Source: Fluviispira multicolorata (GTDB lineage: Bacteria; Bdellovibrionota_B; Oligoflexia; Silvanigrellales; Silvanigrellaceae). From it: a stretch of 64,000 nt of DNA. How positions within the stretch are numbered: the first letter of the stretch is position 1; the number at the start of each line of letters is the position of its first letter. Both the position numbers and the translations under genes were made by a program. Where the stretch lies: the NCBI RefSeq assembly GCF_009208585.1, contig NZ_WFLN01000006.1:62001-126000 (forward strand). The letters are read 5' to 3'. This document shows positions 27,309 through 37,011 of the stretch, one piece after another. The notes under the pieces are model-generated. The model saw only the letters and a program-made list of their open reading frames with translations, made no database searches and had not been told where the DNA came from.

Positions 27309-30300
27309 AAAATAAACTCCTAAGAATTTTTTTTATTTTTTTATTTCATTTGGAGGCATATTCACAACAACCGATTAATAATATACAGATTCCAAACCTT
27401 ATATACTATGATGCAAACAATATAACACTCAATAAAAATGAGCAAAATATAATATTAGACGGAGATGCTACTTTTTTGTTAGGAAATAGCTATTTGTCAG
27501 CAAAGAAAATTATTTTTCAAAAAAATATTAATTTACTAACAGCAAGCGGTGATGTTAAGTTAATTAATAATAAACAAAAAATAACGGCTTCGAAAATAGT
27601 TATTGATGTAAATACAAAACAAATGAGAATGGACAATGTTAAAATATTTTCAGACCCATCACTTTCAGATTTGAAAGTATCAGAAGAGACACTCGGTTTT
27701 AGTAAAGCTGAAATAGCATTTGATTTAGCCAAGAACTCTCGAACAAAAGAACTTGAGAATCAACTTAAATCCTTACGTGAAGAATATTTAAACTTAAAAA
27801 ATTTACAAATTATTAAAAATAAAAATTCTCATGAAATATCAAATAAAATTAATGAACTTACTAATAAGTATAGTCGATTGCTTGCGCGCCTCACACGCAC
27901 TCAATATCAACCAAATGCAATTTTAGCATCTCTTCCTGAAAAAGTTCGAAATAAATTGATAGAGAGACGATCTGCAGTAGAAAAGTTCAATAAAGAGAAT
28001 CCAGAAATAGTAAATCAATTTGCAAATTTCTCTGTCATTAAAGGTTATGTAAAAATTGCAGCGGCACAGATTATTCAAAAAGATCAAGAAACCTATTTAT
28101 TGAATGACTCAATAATCACTCCTTGCAAGTGCAGTGATTTTAATGAACCTCCTATTTATGGGTTCAGTTCACAAAATACAACAGTTGATGTGAACGATTA
28201 TATTACAATGAAAGATGTTACTTTTGATCTCTTTTCAATTCCTATTTTCTACTCTCCTTGGCTCAAATTTCCTATAAAAGAAAAAAGAGAGACGGGCTTT
28301 CTCATTCCAAGTGGGTATATGAGTAACAATGCTGGACAAGCTATTTCTATCCCATTTTTTATCACACTAGGACCTCATGCAGATAGCACTGCAACATATG
28401 AGTATTTTAGTGAAAGAGGCTCTCAATTTTCTGGTGATTTTCGCCTACGTCTTGAAGAAAATAGCACTTTCAAAACTGAAGGTAAGTTTATAAAGGATAA
28501 AATTAACAAAAAAAATTGGGAAGCTAATAAAAATAATATAGAAAGCGCTATCCAACAATCGACAGTTCCAATTACAATTGAACGCTATCAAAGTTATAGA
28601 GGAACAGAGACTGAAAACAGATGGTTTTCAAATAATTCAATAAATATTCCAATTCTGCAAAGCGGATCTCTTAAAGCAAATGGGCAGTTTGTAAGTGATA
28701 ATATCTATTTATCTGATTTCTCAGATAATAATATTAATATTAATCCTTTGGCCTCAGTTTATGGAGATACATCACCTGCTTCAAGACGCTTTCTAAACCA
28801 AGAAATTGATACTGAATATTACGGAGATAATTTTGTACTTTCTGTTAGAGGACAAGGATTACAAGATTTATTTGCAGACGATCAGTCAAAAACTCCTATA
28901 CGCTTACCAAGAATCGAATTTAATTTACTTCCAGACCGTTACTTTAATTTACCTTTTACATTTAGCAATGAAACTTCTTGGGAAAATGTAGCTCGAATAA
29001 ATGGATCTAATTTTATTTCAATAGCTCAAAATAGCTCCTCTCCCCAAGGCACATCAATCGTATATATTCCAGGAAGTCAACGTGGACCAAACGATCCCTA
29101 TGCAAAAGGAAATCGACTTAATTCATTTTCTACAATTCTTCTTCCATTAAAATCAAATGACTATATAAATGCAAATATTTCGGTGAAAAGTTCGGGTACA
29201 CAGTATTATTTTCCAAACTCTTATCCATACAATGCTAATCAGCCCTATTTAGGCTATATACAATATGGCTCCCATTTCGAAGTCCCAATGTATGGCAAAT
29301 TAAATAACTCAAGTCTTAATTCACAAAATATAACCGTTACTCAAAATTTTACCCCTTATATAGATTTTAATTATATACCAAGCGTCGTAAAAAGCGATAA
29401 CTTCCCAAATACTTATCAACTTTGGTACTCTGATGATAGTGTTTTAAGCAATGCTACTTTAACAGTAGGGGCAAAAACTTCTTGGACTATTCAAAAAGAA
29501 AGTTTTCAATTATCCAAATCACCTATTCTGCGTCTTCCGAGCACACAAGATTTAGGTGTTGGAAATTTAAAATTTTTTACAGAAAGTATAAAAGAGAAAA
29601 ATCTTAAAGTTGCGCCTGATTCAAAAGGAATCTTTCAATTTACTTCTGAAACAGAGGCTACAAAAATATTTGATTTGTGGGCTAAAAAAGAATTGAATGA
29701 CTATACTGAAAAAGTGAGTTCCTATGAATTAAAGCAAAACTATATCTGGCCTGAAGGTAATTTCTATGAAAAGGAAATTCTTTGGAGCATGACTCCACTC
29801 TCACTATCAATCGCAACAGGCTACAACCTCATTGCAGACAAAACTGCAAAAGAAGCAAATAAAAATGCAGGCAGTGGTGTTGCTGAAATTCCTGCTCAAA
29901 AATACACAGATATTATTACATCAGGAACATTGAATTTAGCCCCGTTTATACCTATTGATGGAACAGTTACAACCGCATATAGTCAATATTATGATAGAGT
30001 AAACTCATTAAGTCTTTCAACAAATGCTAATTTACCTTTCGGCTTAAAGCTTTCATATGCAAATGCTCAACAGTATGTTCTTGATCCTAATAACACTCAA
30101 AGATTTATTAGAAAGACTCAAGAATCATATGGAGTGACATATTTGCCCTTTAATTGGTTAAAACTAAACTATGAATGGGCTCAAAATACAGACCCTTCTG
30201 CTCCTCAAGGAACAGATTTTTCTGCAGGGCGTGGCTATGCTTCTACACAAAATATTTCTTTTTTAAATCTGCAAGACTGCCTTGATCTTATTTTTGCAAG

Positions 30301-30403
30301 AAATAAACCAGCAGGCGAACCTGAATCAAATGCAACTTATGTCGTCTCATTAAACTTAAAACTTTTTGGTTTTGAGAAAAAGCTTGATAAAACTAACTGG
30401 TAA
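27305..30403 (+). CDS. lptD: LPS-assembly outer-membrane protein LptD-like, with a coiled-coil insert
   Basis: 1032-aa outer-membrane translocon that inserts lipopolysaccharide into the outer leaflet with LptE. A signal peptide (LLRIFFIFLFHLEAYS) is followed by an OstA/LptA-like jellyroll with repeats such as NIILDGDATFLLGNSYLSAK and ITASKIVIDVNTKQMRMDNV. The LptD signature SIPIFYSPWLKFPIKEKRET then leads into a C-terminal barrel ending in Trp. Between the jellyroll and the barrel motif, at about residues 140-240, is a charged, mostly helical insert (ELENQLKSLREEYLNLKNLQ) not found in E. coli LptD (784 aa). The start is GTG at 27305, overlapping the folC stop. CKC at the signature region might form a disulfide. 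Confidence 0.9.
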   Translation: MKNKLLRIFFIFLFHLEAYSQQPINNIQIPNLIYYDANNITLNKNEQNIILDGDATFLLGNSYLSAKKIIFQKNINLLTASGDVKLINNKQKITASKIVIDVNTKQMRMDNVKIFSDPSLSDLKVSEETLGFSKAEIAFDLAKNSRTKELENQLKSLREEYLNLKNLQIIKNKNSHEISNKINELTNKYSRLLARLTRTQYQPNAILASLPEKVRNKLIERRSAVEKFNKENPEIVNQFANFSVIKGYVKIAAAQIIQKDQETYLLNDSIITPCKCSDFNEPPIYGFSSQNTTVDVNDYITMKDVTFDLFSIPIFYSPWLKFPIKEKRETGFLIPSGYMSNNAGQAISIPFFITLGPHADSTATYEYFSERGSQFSGDFRLRLEENSTFKTEGKFIKDKINKKNWEANKNNIESAIQQSTVPITIERYQSYRGTETENRWFSNNSINIPILQSGSLKANGQFVSDNIYLSDFSDNNININPLASVYGDTSPASRRFLNQEIDTEYYGDNFVLSVRGQGLQDLFADDQSKTPIRLPRIEFNLLPDRYFNLPFTFSNETSWENVARINGSNFISIAQNSSSPQGTSIVYIPGSQRGPNDPYAKGNRLNSFSTILLPLKSNDYINANISVKSSGTQYYFPNSYPYNANQPYLGYIQYGSHFEVPMYGKLNNSSLNSQNITVTQNFTPYIDFNYIPSVVKSDNFPNTYQLWYSDDSVLSNATLTVGAKTSWTIQKESFQLSKSPILRLPSTQDLGVGNLKFFTESIKEKNLKVAPDSKGIFQFTSETEATKIFDLWAKKELNDYTEKVSSYELKQNYIWPEGNFYEKEILWSMTPLSLSIATGYNLIADKTAKEANKNAGSGVAEIPAQKYTDIITSGTLNLAPFIPIDGTVTTAYSQYYDRVNSLSLSTNANLPFGLKLSYANAQQYVLDPNNTQRFIRKTQESYGVTYLPFNWLKLNYEWAQNTDPSAPQGTDFSAGRGYASTQNISFLNLQDCLDLIFARNKPAGEPESNATYVVSLNLKLFGFEKKLDKTNW

Positions 30404-30488
30404 AAGCTTAAAAGAATATCACTTGATGGTTTTTTAACGAAAGTCTTTACAACAAAGTTCTCCTATGCTAACCAAAGTGACGTGTGTT

Positions 30489-30565
30489 CTGGCCGTAGCT
30501 CAGCTGGATAGAGCATCGGATTTCTAATCCGATGGTCGCGTGTTCGAATCGCGCCGGCCAGGCCA
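30489..30565 (+). tRNA. tRNA-Arg (UCU)
   Basis: 77 nucleotides fold as a full cloverleaf. The acceptor CTGGCCG pairs with CGGCCAG, the D-arm is GCTCAGCTGGATAGAGC, the anticodon loop is TTTCTAA (anticodon TCT, reading AGA), and the T-arm is GCGTG TTCGAAT CGCGC. The discriminator is G and CCA is encoded. It sits alone between lptD and the M23 peptidase gene. Confidence 0.97.
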
Positions 30566-30635
30566 CACAAAAATTACCTACCTGCATGATAAGCATAGAA
30601 ATTAGGCAAATTTTACTCGACTTATAAAATAAACG

Positions 30636-30669
30636 CTCCGATAATCATAATAGAAATAGCTTATCGGAG
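30636..30669 (+). promoter_or_regulatory. Hairpin covering the ribosome-binding site of the M23 peptidase gene
   Basis: CTCCGATAA (30636-30644) and TTATCGGAG (30661-30669) are exact 9-bp complements with a 16-base loop. The 3' arm contains the GGAG Shine-Dalgarno site, eight bases before the GTG at 30678. If formed, the stem would hide the ribosome-binding site. There is no U-run after it, so it is unlikely to be a terminator. Confidence 0.45.
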
Positions 30670-30677
30670 AAATTTTA

Positions 30678-31679
30678 GTGGTTTTTTCAAAAAATAAAAA
30701 AAACAGAATAGATAATCAAAAGAAATTAAGGACTTCCATACTACAAGCACACACTGTTCTATATATATCTAAAAAAACAGGAAAAACTCATATATTTAGA
30801 ATTCCTGGGATTATCCCTCCTCTTTTGTTTGCATTTGCAACAATGGTAATTACTATAGCAATCGCTATGACTTTCAACTATTTATCAGTAAGAAAAATTG
30901 CTCTCGAACTGGAACAAACGCGTGACGAAAGCTTAGGTCTACAAAGCGAAGTTGAGGCTTTAAATTCAAGGATAAGAAGCATTCAAGAAACTGTGAATCA
31001 AGTCACTAATTATTCTGAAAAAATTAAAAAAGTAACCACCCGAACAGACGATAGAAGGCCAAATAAAAATAAAAGTCAGGTAAACCCAAGTGAGCAAAAC
31101 GGAATTGGCCCCTTAACGAGAGAAGAATTCGCCCTGAGCAATAAAGTTACTGGTCTTAAAATAGAAAGCTTAGAGCTCAAATCACTCTTTGATATCGTGC
31201 AAGAATCAGAACTAAAAACCACCAAGCAACTCAATGATTTGAAAAAATTCTTAGTGGAAGCCCAAAAATATGCTTTAAAACTTCAAACAATCCCAGATGT
31301 TGCACCAGTTCGTGGGCGCTTAACTTCAATATTTGGATGGCGCACAAGCCCTATTTCAGGCCAAGCACGTATTCATTTTGGTATAGACATTGCGGCTCCA
31401 CCTGGTTCCCCTATTTATGCCACAGCCAATGGTGTGGTTACCAAAGTAAATCGGACAGAAGATTATGGAAAATTTATTGAAATTCTACATGATAGAAAAA
31501 TAATCACACGCTATGCTCATACAAGCATTGTTTATGCAAAAGAAGGCGCTAAAGTTAAAAAAGGCGACATAATTGCTGCAGTGGGAAATACAGGACACAG
31601 TACAGGACCACACGTTCATTATGAAATTGAAGTGAATGGGAAACGTTATGATCCGGAAAACTTCATTGTTTTATGGTGA
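30678..31679 (+). CDS. M23 (LytM-type) peptidase, membrane-anchored
   Basis: 333-aa cell-wall endopeptidase or amidase activator. It has a basic cytoplasmic N-terminus, one membrane helix near residues 42-65 (IPPLLFAFATMVITIAIAMT), a periplasmic coiled coil (about 70-120 and again 155-190) and a C-terminal M23 domain. Zinc ligands are visible as HFGIDIA (His and Asp) and HVHYEIE, together with YAHTS and a GNTGHSTGPHVH loop; all catalytic residues are intact, so it should be an active hydrolase. The start is GTG at 30678 with GGAG upstream, inside a hairpin. It ends three bases from a convergent porin-like gene. Confidence 0.93.
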   Translation: MVFSKNKKNRIDNQKKLRTSILQAHTVLYISKKTGKTHIFRIPGIIPPLLFAFATMVITIAIAMTFNYLSVRKIALELEQTRDESLGLQSEVEALNSRIRSIQETVNQVTNYSEKIKKVTTRTDDRRPNKNKSQVNPSEQNGIGPLTREEFALSNKVTGLKIESLELKSLFDIVQESELKTTKQLNDLKKFLVEAQKYALKLQTIPDVAPVRGRLTSIFGWRTSPISGQARIHFGIDIAAPPGSPIYATANGVVTKVNRTEDYGKFIEILHDRKIITRYAHTSIVYAKEGAKVKKGDIIAAVGNTGHSTGPHVHYEIEVNGKRYDPENFIVLW

Positions 31680-31682
31680 CTG

Positions 31683-33269
31683 TTAGAATTCAGTTGAAAT
31701 AGAGGTTCTTAAACCATAGTTTCCAGAGGGTGCATTTTGCCCCGTTGCTTGCCATGCTTGACCTACAAACCAATATCCCGCATCGACTCCAAAAGTAACA
31801 CGATCAAGAGTTGTATAGCGATAAGAAACATCAAGTTCAACGCCGAGATCACGACTAAAACCTACACACATTTTATTCACTGAAGAATTAACTGAAACAG
31901 AACTTGCTGTGCAATCATTAAAATTATTTTTATTTAGTTGATTAAGTGCTGCCCAAACCACTGTGGGACCTACAGAACCAAAACTAGGATTTTCATAAGT
32001 ATAATCAAGACGAATAAATGTTGAGTTTGTAATTGCCCCGCCTGGCATTCCATTGATAGCGGGCATTGTGTTATTGAACATTAAAAAAGACGGTTGAATA
32101 TTAGAATTCATAACAGCTGCGCTAATATTACTTCCAGCCGCAGGATTTGGATCGAATTGATTGCTGCCACCACTAGCATACCCACCCCAAAAACCAATGA
32201 CATGGGATTCCTCACGTTCATTTGTTCCTAATAATTTTTGAGATTTCTCAACTGAAGCAATCGATGAATTGTCATTCCCTCCAATTTGATATTTCATTTT
32301 TAAAAGAGCAGCGAAAACCCCTTCAAATTTTTGACTTAAACTTGATTTGCTTAAATCTGTAGATATTGCCTCTGAGCTGCCACCCAAGTTTTGATAATTT
32401 AAACTCTGAGTGCTTCCACTAGGATATAAAACTTCTGTACCTAGAAAAAACTTAGAAATATAAAATTTAGTATAAAGATCAAGAATATTAAGGGAAGTAT
32501 TTGAATTGCTATGAGAAAATTTTGAAAAACTTATGCCAAGCTCTTGACTCACACCTGAACTCGAAACATCGGCTGGATCTGATTTTAAACGAGCTTCAAT
32601 TGTATATGCGGTTGCATCACCATCTTTTGAAGTACCTCCAGATAGTTTTCCATATTTTTCAACATAAATAGCAATATCAAAAGCATTAAAATCTGTATAA
32701 AGCGCAACAGCGTCAGTTGTTGTAGGCAAAGAACCATAAGGAGACCATTCTGCATTTCTCCAAATACCTAAACCCCAGTTTCGAGGCATACGCCCTGCGC
32801 TAATCAAACCTATAGCCGTTTGATAAGTAAAATAAGCCTGCGTCAATGTTGGAACATCAACATTTTGTGAATAAGGAGTCGAAATATTGAGGGAATTTGA
32901 AAATGGCAAAAGAGAATAAGCATTTATTTTATCAGTAGGATTTGCCGCTGACTCACTGTTTTGCCCGAGTAAAGTGCTTGGTCCTGGATAATTATTATAA
33001 GCATACTCTAAACCCAAATATAAAGAAAAATTATCAGTAGGACGAGCTTCGAGTAACATGCCAATTGGAACTCTAAAAGCAGCATAGTCTGATTGTGCTG
33101 GGGGTGTATTATAAGTCGCTTGACCAACAATACCAGCATGTCCGCTGACCATAAGTGAAGTTGATGAAAATGCTTTAAAATTTACTAATAATAGGGGAGT
33201 AGCTGTAAATATGAAAGTAAAATTAAATAACTTTTTAATACTTTTTTTATCTTGAAATCTTTTAATCAT
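31683..33269 (-). CDS. Porin-like outer-membrane beta-barrel protein
   Basis: 528 aa. An N-terminal signal (LFNFTFIFTATPLLLVNFKA, cleavage likely after AFS) leads into a sequence of alternating beta strands rich in Tyr, Ser and Asn, with loops such as DATAYTIEARLKSDPAD. The last residues, NYGLRTSISTEF, end in Phe as barrels do. It carries APQ-like short segments but no catalytic motif. I expect a barrel of 16 or more strands in the outer membrane. I do not recognise the family or substrate. It converges with the M23 peptidase gene and diverges from the cytochrome c gene. Confidence 0.75.
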   Translation of the reverse strand: MIKRFQDKKSIKKLFNFTFIFTATPLLLVNFKAFSSTSLMVSGHAGIVGQATYNTPPAQSDYAAFRVPIGMLLEARPTDNFSLYLGLEYAYNNYPGPSTLLGQNSESAANPTDKINAYSLLPFSNSLNISTPYSQNVDVPTLTQAYFTYQTAIGLISAGRMPRNWGLGIWRNAEWSPYGSLPTTTDAVALYTDFNAFDIAIYVEKYGKLSGGTSKDGDATAYTIEARLKSDPADVSSSGVSQELGISFSKFSHSNSNTSLNILDLYTKFYISKFFLGTEVLYPSGSTQSLNYQNLGGSSEAISTDLSKSSLSQKFEGVFAALLKMKYQIGGNDNSSIASVEKSQKLLGTNEREESHVIGFWGGYASGGSNQFDPNPAAGSNISAAVMNSNIQPSFLMFNNTMPAINGMPGGAITNSTFIRLDYTYENPSFGSVGPTVVWAALNQLNKNNFNDCTASSVSVNSSVNKMCVGFSRDLGVELDVSYRYTTLDRVTFGVDAGYWFVGQAWQATGQNAPSGNYGLRTSISTEF

Positions 33270-33410
33270 TTACTTCTCCAAAAACCAATTCACTGAGAAT
33301 ACAATGCCATCGGGTGCAAACCATAGCATGTAAAAATTGAAATTGCAGTTTTTTAAAGATAAAAGAATTCAGGTATCCAAAATAGATACTACAACAATGA
33401 GGTTAAGTAA

Positions 33411-33911
33411 ATGAATCAAAAATCTTCAAAAAATAACAATGGAAAAGGCATTCCTATTAAAGCAATTGCTTGGATATTTATTTTATTTTTTATTATTTTA
33501 ATTGTGGGTTTTATGATAATTCCAGCTTACTTTGACAAAACTCCCTTTGGAAAACTTTTTCTAAATACCTCAGCTCCATGGGCACTTACTGCTGAAGAAA
33601 AAAATAAGTTTAATTACTCCGACAAGCAGTTAAGTGGAAGAAATTTATATTTAGAGTATTGTGCGAGTTGTCATGGCCCTATTGGCAAAGGAGATGGGCC
33701 ACTTTCTGTTACATTAAGAAAAAGACCTCCTAATTTTATAGATCCATCATCCAGATTTATAAATGGATTCAATAAGATAAAACTTTTGGAAACAATTGAA
33801 AAAAGCATTCCAAACAGTGAAATGCCACAATTTAATTACTTACCAAAAGAAACAAAAGAAAATATTATAGAATATCTTTTACATATGCATGAAAATGCAA
33901 ATTTATATTAA
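33411..33911 (+). CDS. Membrane-anchored cytochrome c
   Basis: 166 aa. One N-terminal membrane helix (about residues 15-38) leaves a periplasmic mono-haem domain. The haem-binding CASCH motif is at residues 84-88, and the likely distal Met ligand is Met138 in NSEMPQF. Spacing (GKGDGPLS after the haem site) fits class I cytochromes such as those linked to respiratory oxidases or alcohol dehydrogenases. No redox partner gene is beside it. It converges with the peptide deformylase gene with no gap. Confidence 0.92.
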   Translation: MNQKSSKNNNGKGIPIKAIAWIFILFFIILIVGFMIIPAYFDKTPFGKLFLNTSAPWALTAEEKNKFNYSDKQLSGRNLYLEYCASCHGPIGKGDGPLSVTLRKRPPNFIDPSSRFINGFNKIKLLETIEKSIPNSEMPQFNYLPKETKENIIEYLLHMHENANLY

Positions 33912-34565
33912 TTAAAGAAAATCAAACTTTAATTTATGAGCATCAATAACTTTTAATTTCTTCATCCGCTTTCTTTCTTTTGGATCATTTTCAAACTCTT
34001 TAATATCTGCAATGATATCTTCATCAAAAAAACTTTTTTTATTCCATTTATCTGGTAACATAATTCCATCTAAATGATCATTTTCATGTTGAAAGCAGAC
34101 GCTCGCATATAAGTGAGAAGATTTAACAGAAAACTTTTCGCCAAATTCATTTTGTGCATGAATTTCAACATTTAAAAAACGTTCTGTATCGTGAGATTCC
34201 GCATTTGGAAAAGAAAGACAGCCTTCCCAATTTACTTTCACTGAATTAGACATTTTAATCAATTCAGGATTTACAAAAACCATTGGAAAAGTAGCTGGAA
34301 TTTCTTTATTATTTTTATCAAATACTTTAAAATTATTTTCCTCATTTTCAAAACGATCACTTTCAAACACAGCTTTAAAGTCAACAACAAAAAAACGTTT
34401 TGAAATACCGACTTGAGGAGCAGCAAGACCACCCCCATCAAACTCATACATTGTCGCAATAAAATTCTTTAAAAAAACACGAAACTCTTCAGAAAAATTT
34501 GCTATTGGAGTTCCTTTTTTGCGCAAAAGAACATGAGGATAGTGTAAAACTTTGAATAATGACAT
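33912..34565 (-). CDS. def: Peptide deformylase
   Basis: 217-aa metalloprotease that removes the N-formyl group from new proteins. All three family motifs are intact: GGGLAAPQVG (motif 1), WEGCLSFP with the Cys metal ligand (motif 2), and QHENDHLDG giving the HExxH ligands and catalytic Glu (motif 3). It is slightly longer than the E. coli enzyme (169 aa), with a charged extension in the middle (ESDRFENEENNFKVFDKNNK) and at the C-terminus. The ATG at 34565 has GGAG nine bases upstream; a TTG at 34580 in frame is unlikely. No fmt gene is next to it, unlike in many genomes. Confidence 0.95.
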   Translation of the reverse strand: MSLFKVLHYPHVLLRKKGTPIANFSEEFRVFLKNFIATMYEFDGGGLAAPQVGISKRFFVVDFKAVFESDRFENEENNFKVFDKNNKEIPATFPMVFVNPELIKMSNSVKVNWEGCLSFPNAESHDTERFLNVEIHAQNEFGEKFSVKSSHLYASVCFQHENDHLDGIMLPDKWNKKSFFDEDIIADIKEFENDPKERKRMKKLKVIDAHKLKFDFL

Positions 34566-34580
34566 GGAAAATATCTCCAA

Positions 34581-34857
34581 AATATAGACTAGACATTTCT
34601 TCTAAAGAAGAGAAAAGTGCTAAAACTTTCAAACCCGTTAGACCACCAATTGAAAAGACTTTCAACCAAAATACAATCAAAAGGCTTTTTAATAGCTATA
34701 ATTTCTGCTAACATCTTTGATCGACGAACGGGACACACTCAAGCTGGTGCATGGTGCACTGGGACTCTCGGATTGGCCGTGAGGATAAACTCACTAAAAA
34801 TATCCCCTCATATTTCCCGAATTTGAGTGGTATATTTATGTTTTTTAAGGTTATTTC
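34581..34857 (+). other. pnp leader region without rpsO
   Basis: About 275 bases between def and pnp. No S15 (rpsO) gene is present although rpsO commonly precedes pnp. Several GC-richer short inverted repeats (for example GTGAG-GATAAA-CTCAC near 34780-34795) suggest a structured leader. In E. coli PNPase controls its own message through RNase III cleavage of a leader stem, so a similar control is possible. No convincing ORF was found. Confidence 0.45.
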
Positions 34858-36981
34858 ATGTTCAAAATCACAGAAAAATCCGTCAAAATTGGCGACGACC
34901 AAATCACTATTGAAACAGGTCGAATAGCTCGCCAAGCTGGCGGCTCTGTACTCATCTCATGCGGTGGAACTCAAGTGCTTGTCAGTGCAACTGCAGCAAA
35001 ACAAGCGCAAGCCACTGCTTCTTTTTTCCCTCTGTCTGTAGACTATATCGAAAAATTCTACTCAGCAGGACGTATCCCAGGTGGATATATTAAGAGAGAA
35101 ACAAGACCATCCGATCGCGAAGTTTTAACAAGCCGTCTTATTGACCGCCCGATACGCCCTCTTTTTCCAGAAACTTATCTTGTAGAAACTCAAGTTATTG
35201 CCACTGTGGTTTCATTAGATCCTAAAATTTCACCTGCACAACTCGCAATTTTAGGCGCAAGCTGCGCTCTTCATATTTCAGACATTCCATTTGCTGGGCC
35301 CGTTGCTGGCGTCCGCGTTGGCTTCAAGAATGGAAAATATTTAATAAATCCTCCTGAAGCTGAATTGCCTGAAAGTGATCTTGACCTTGTCGTAGCAGGA
35401 ACAAGTGAAGCCATTTTAATGGTTGAAGCTGCTGTTAATTTTCTTTCTGAAGAACAAGTTCTTGAAGCGATTGAGATTGGACATAAAGAAATTAAAAAAC
35501 TTTGTGCTGTTCAAGACGAAATTCGCTCTATTTGCGGAAAAGAAAAGAGAGAAGTTCCTGCTGCACCTGAAAATGCTGACATGAAATCTACACTTGCTAA
35601 AAAATATGCAAAATCATTACGTGATGCTTATGCTATTGCAGGAAAAGCAGAACGTAAAACTGAAATTGATAAAATCAAAAAAGAAGCTAAAGCAACTCTT
35701 GTTGAAGAAGGAAATGCAGATTCCGAAAAAGCATTTAGTTATCTTTTTGAAATGCAAGAGTATAAAACTCTGCGCACAAGCATTATTAAAGACAACCGTC
35801 GTGTAGATGGCCGTTCGACAAAAGACATTCGTAATATTGACTGCCAAACAGGTGTTTTAAAAAGAACTCACGGATCTGCATTATTCACACGTGGAGAGAC
35901 TCAGTCTCTTGGCGTTGTTACCTTAGGAACGAGTGACGATGCACAAAGAAGTGAATCCATAATGAAAGTTCTTGAAGAAAAAACCTTTATGCTTCATTAC
36001 AATATGCCTGGCTATTCCGTTGGAGAAGTTAAACGCTTAGGCTCTCCCGCACGTCGCGAAGTGGGTCATGGTAATTTAGCAGAAAGAGCACTCAAAGCCT
36101 CTTTACCTGCTCGCAATCGCTTTCCTTATTCTATTCGTATTGTGTCTGAAATCACCGAAAGCAATGGTTCAAGTTCTATGGCCTCTGTTTGCTCTGGAAC
36201 TCTTTCCATGCTCGACGCAGGTGTACCATTAAAAGAACCTATTGCAGGTATTGCAATGGGCCTTATCTTGGAAGGTAAAGAATTTGCGATTCTTTCTGAC
36301 ATTCTTGGAGATGAAGATCATCTTGGAGATATGGATTTTAAAGTTGCAGGAAGTAAATCTGGAATCACAGCTTTACAAATGGACATTAAAATTAGCGGAA
36401 TTTCCATGGAAATTCTCAGACAAGCTTTAGCACAAGCAAAAGAAGGCCGTACTCATATCCTTGATAAAATGCTCCATGCAATTTCTCGTCCAAATGACTT
36501 AAGCCAACTTGCACCACGCATTGAACAAATTAAAATTAAGCCAGAAAGAGTTCGTGATCTTATTGGCCCAGGTGGCAAAAACATTAAGAAAATTGTTGCT
36601 GATACAGGTTGTAAACTTGAAGTCAACGACGAAGGAATTGTTAGCGTGGCTTCTACAGATGGAAATTCTGCTGCTAAGGCTAAACGCATGATCAACTATC
36701 TAACCACCGATCCAGAAATTGGTGAAATTTATCTAGGAATTGTTAAGAAAACAGCTGATTTTGGTGCATTTGTTGAAATTAAACCTGGCGTTGAAGGTCT
36801 AGTTCATATTTCACAATTAGCGGCCACACGTGTTAATAAAACTGAAGAAGTTGTTAAAGAAGGTGACGAAATTATGGTTAAAGTCATCGAACTCGATAGA
36901 ACGGGTCGTATTAAATTAAGCCGCAAAGATGCCATTGGTAAAACGCCTTCAAACGAAGGAACTCGACCTTGGGTTTTATAA
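34858..36981 (+). CDS. pnp: Polyribonucleotide nucleotidyltransferase (PNPase)
   Basis: 707-aa trimeric 3'-to-5' phosphorolytic exoribonuclease, part of the RNA degradosome. Two RNase PH domains are visible: the first starts IGDDQITIETGRIARQAGGS with GRIPGGYIKRETRPSDREVL, the second has RRVDGRSTKDIRNIDCQTGV, FTRGETQSLG and GDEDHLGDMDFKVAG. A linking helical domain lies between them. The KH domain (PERVRDLIGPGGKNIKKIVA) and S1 domain (GEIYLGIVKKTADFGAFVEI) close the protein. The length is standard. AAGG precedes the ATG. Confidence 0.98.
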   Translation: MFKITEKSVKIGDDQITIETGRIARQAGGSVLISCGGTQVLVSATAAKQAQATASFFPLSVDYIEKFYSAGRIPGGYIKRETRPSDREVLTSRLIDRPIRPLFPETYLVETQVIATVVSLDPKISPAQLAILGASCALHISDIPFAGPVAGVRVGFKNGKYLINPPEAELPESDLDLVVAGTSEAILMVEAAVNFLSEEQVLEAIEIGHKEIKKLCAVQDEIRSICGKEKREVPAAPENADMKSTLAKKYAKSLRDAYAIAGKAERKTEIDKIKKEAKATLVEEGNADSEKAFSYLFEMQEYKTLRTSIIKDNRRVDGRSTKDIRNIDCQTGVLKRTHGSALFTRGETQSLGVVTLGTSDDAQRSESIMKVLEEKTFMLHYNMPGYSVGEVKRLGSPARREVGHGNLAERALKASLPARNRFPYSIRIVSEITESNGSSSMASVCSGTLSMLDAGVPLKEPIAGIAMGLILEGKEFAILSDILGDEDHLGDMDFKVAGSKSGITALQMDIKISGISMEILRQALAQAKEGRTHILDKMLHAISRPNDLSQLAPRIEQIKIKPERVRDLIGPGGKNIKKIVADTGCKLEVNDEGIVSVASTDGNSAAKAKRMINYLTTDPEIGEIYLGIVKKTADFGAFVEIKPGVEGLVHISQLAATRVNKTEEVVKEGDEIMVKVIELDRTGRIKLSRKDAIGKTPSNEGTRPWVL

Positions 36982-37011
36982 ACCTAAAGAAGGCGCTTTT
37001 TACAGTCCCTT

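Noticed and set aside
34617..34826. Open frame of 69 aa between def and pnp (plus strand)
   Set aside because: It has no ribosome-binding site, and the encoded peptide does not resemble S15 or any protein; it lies in a probable structured leader.
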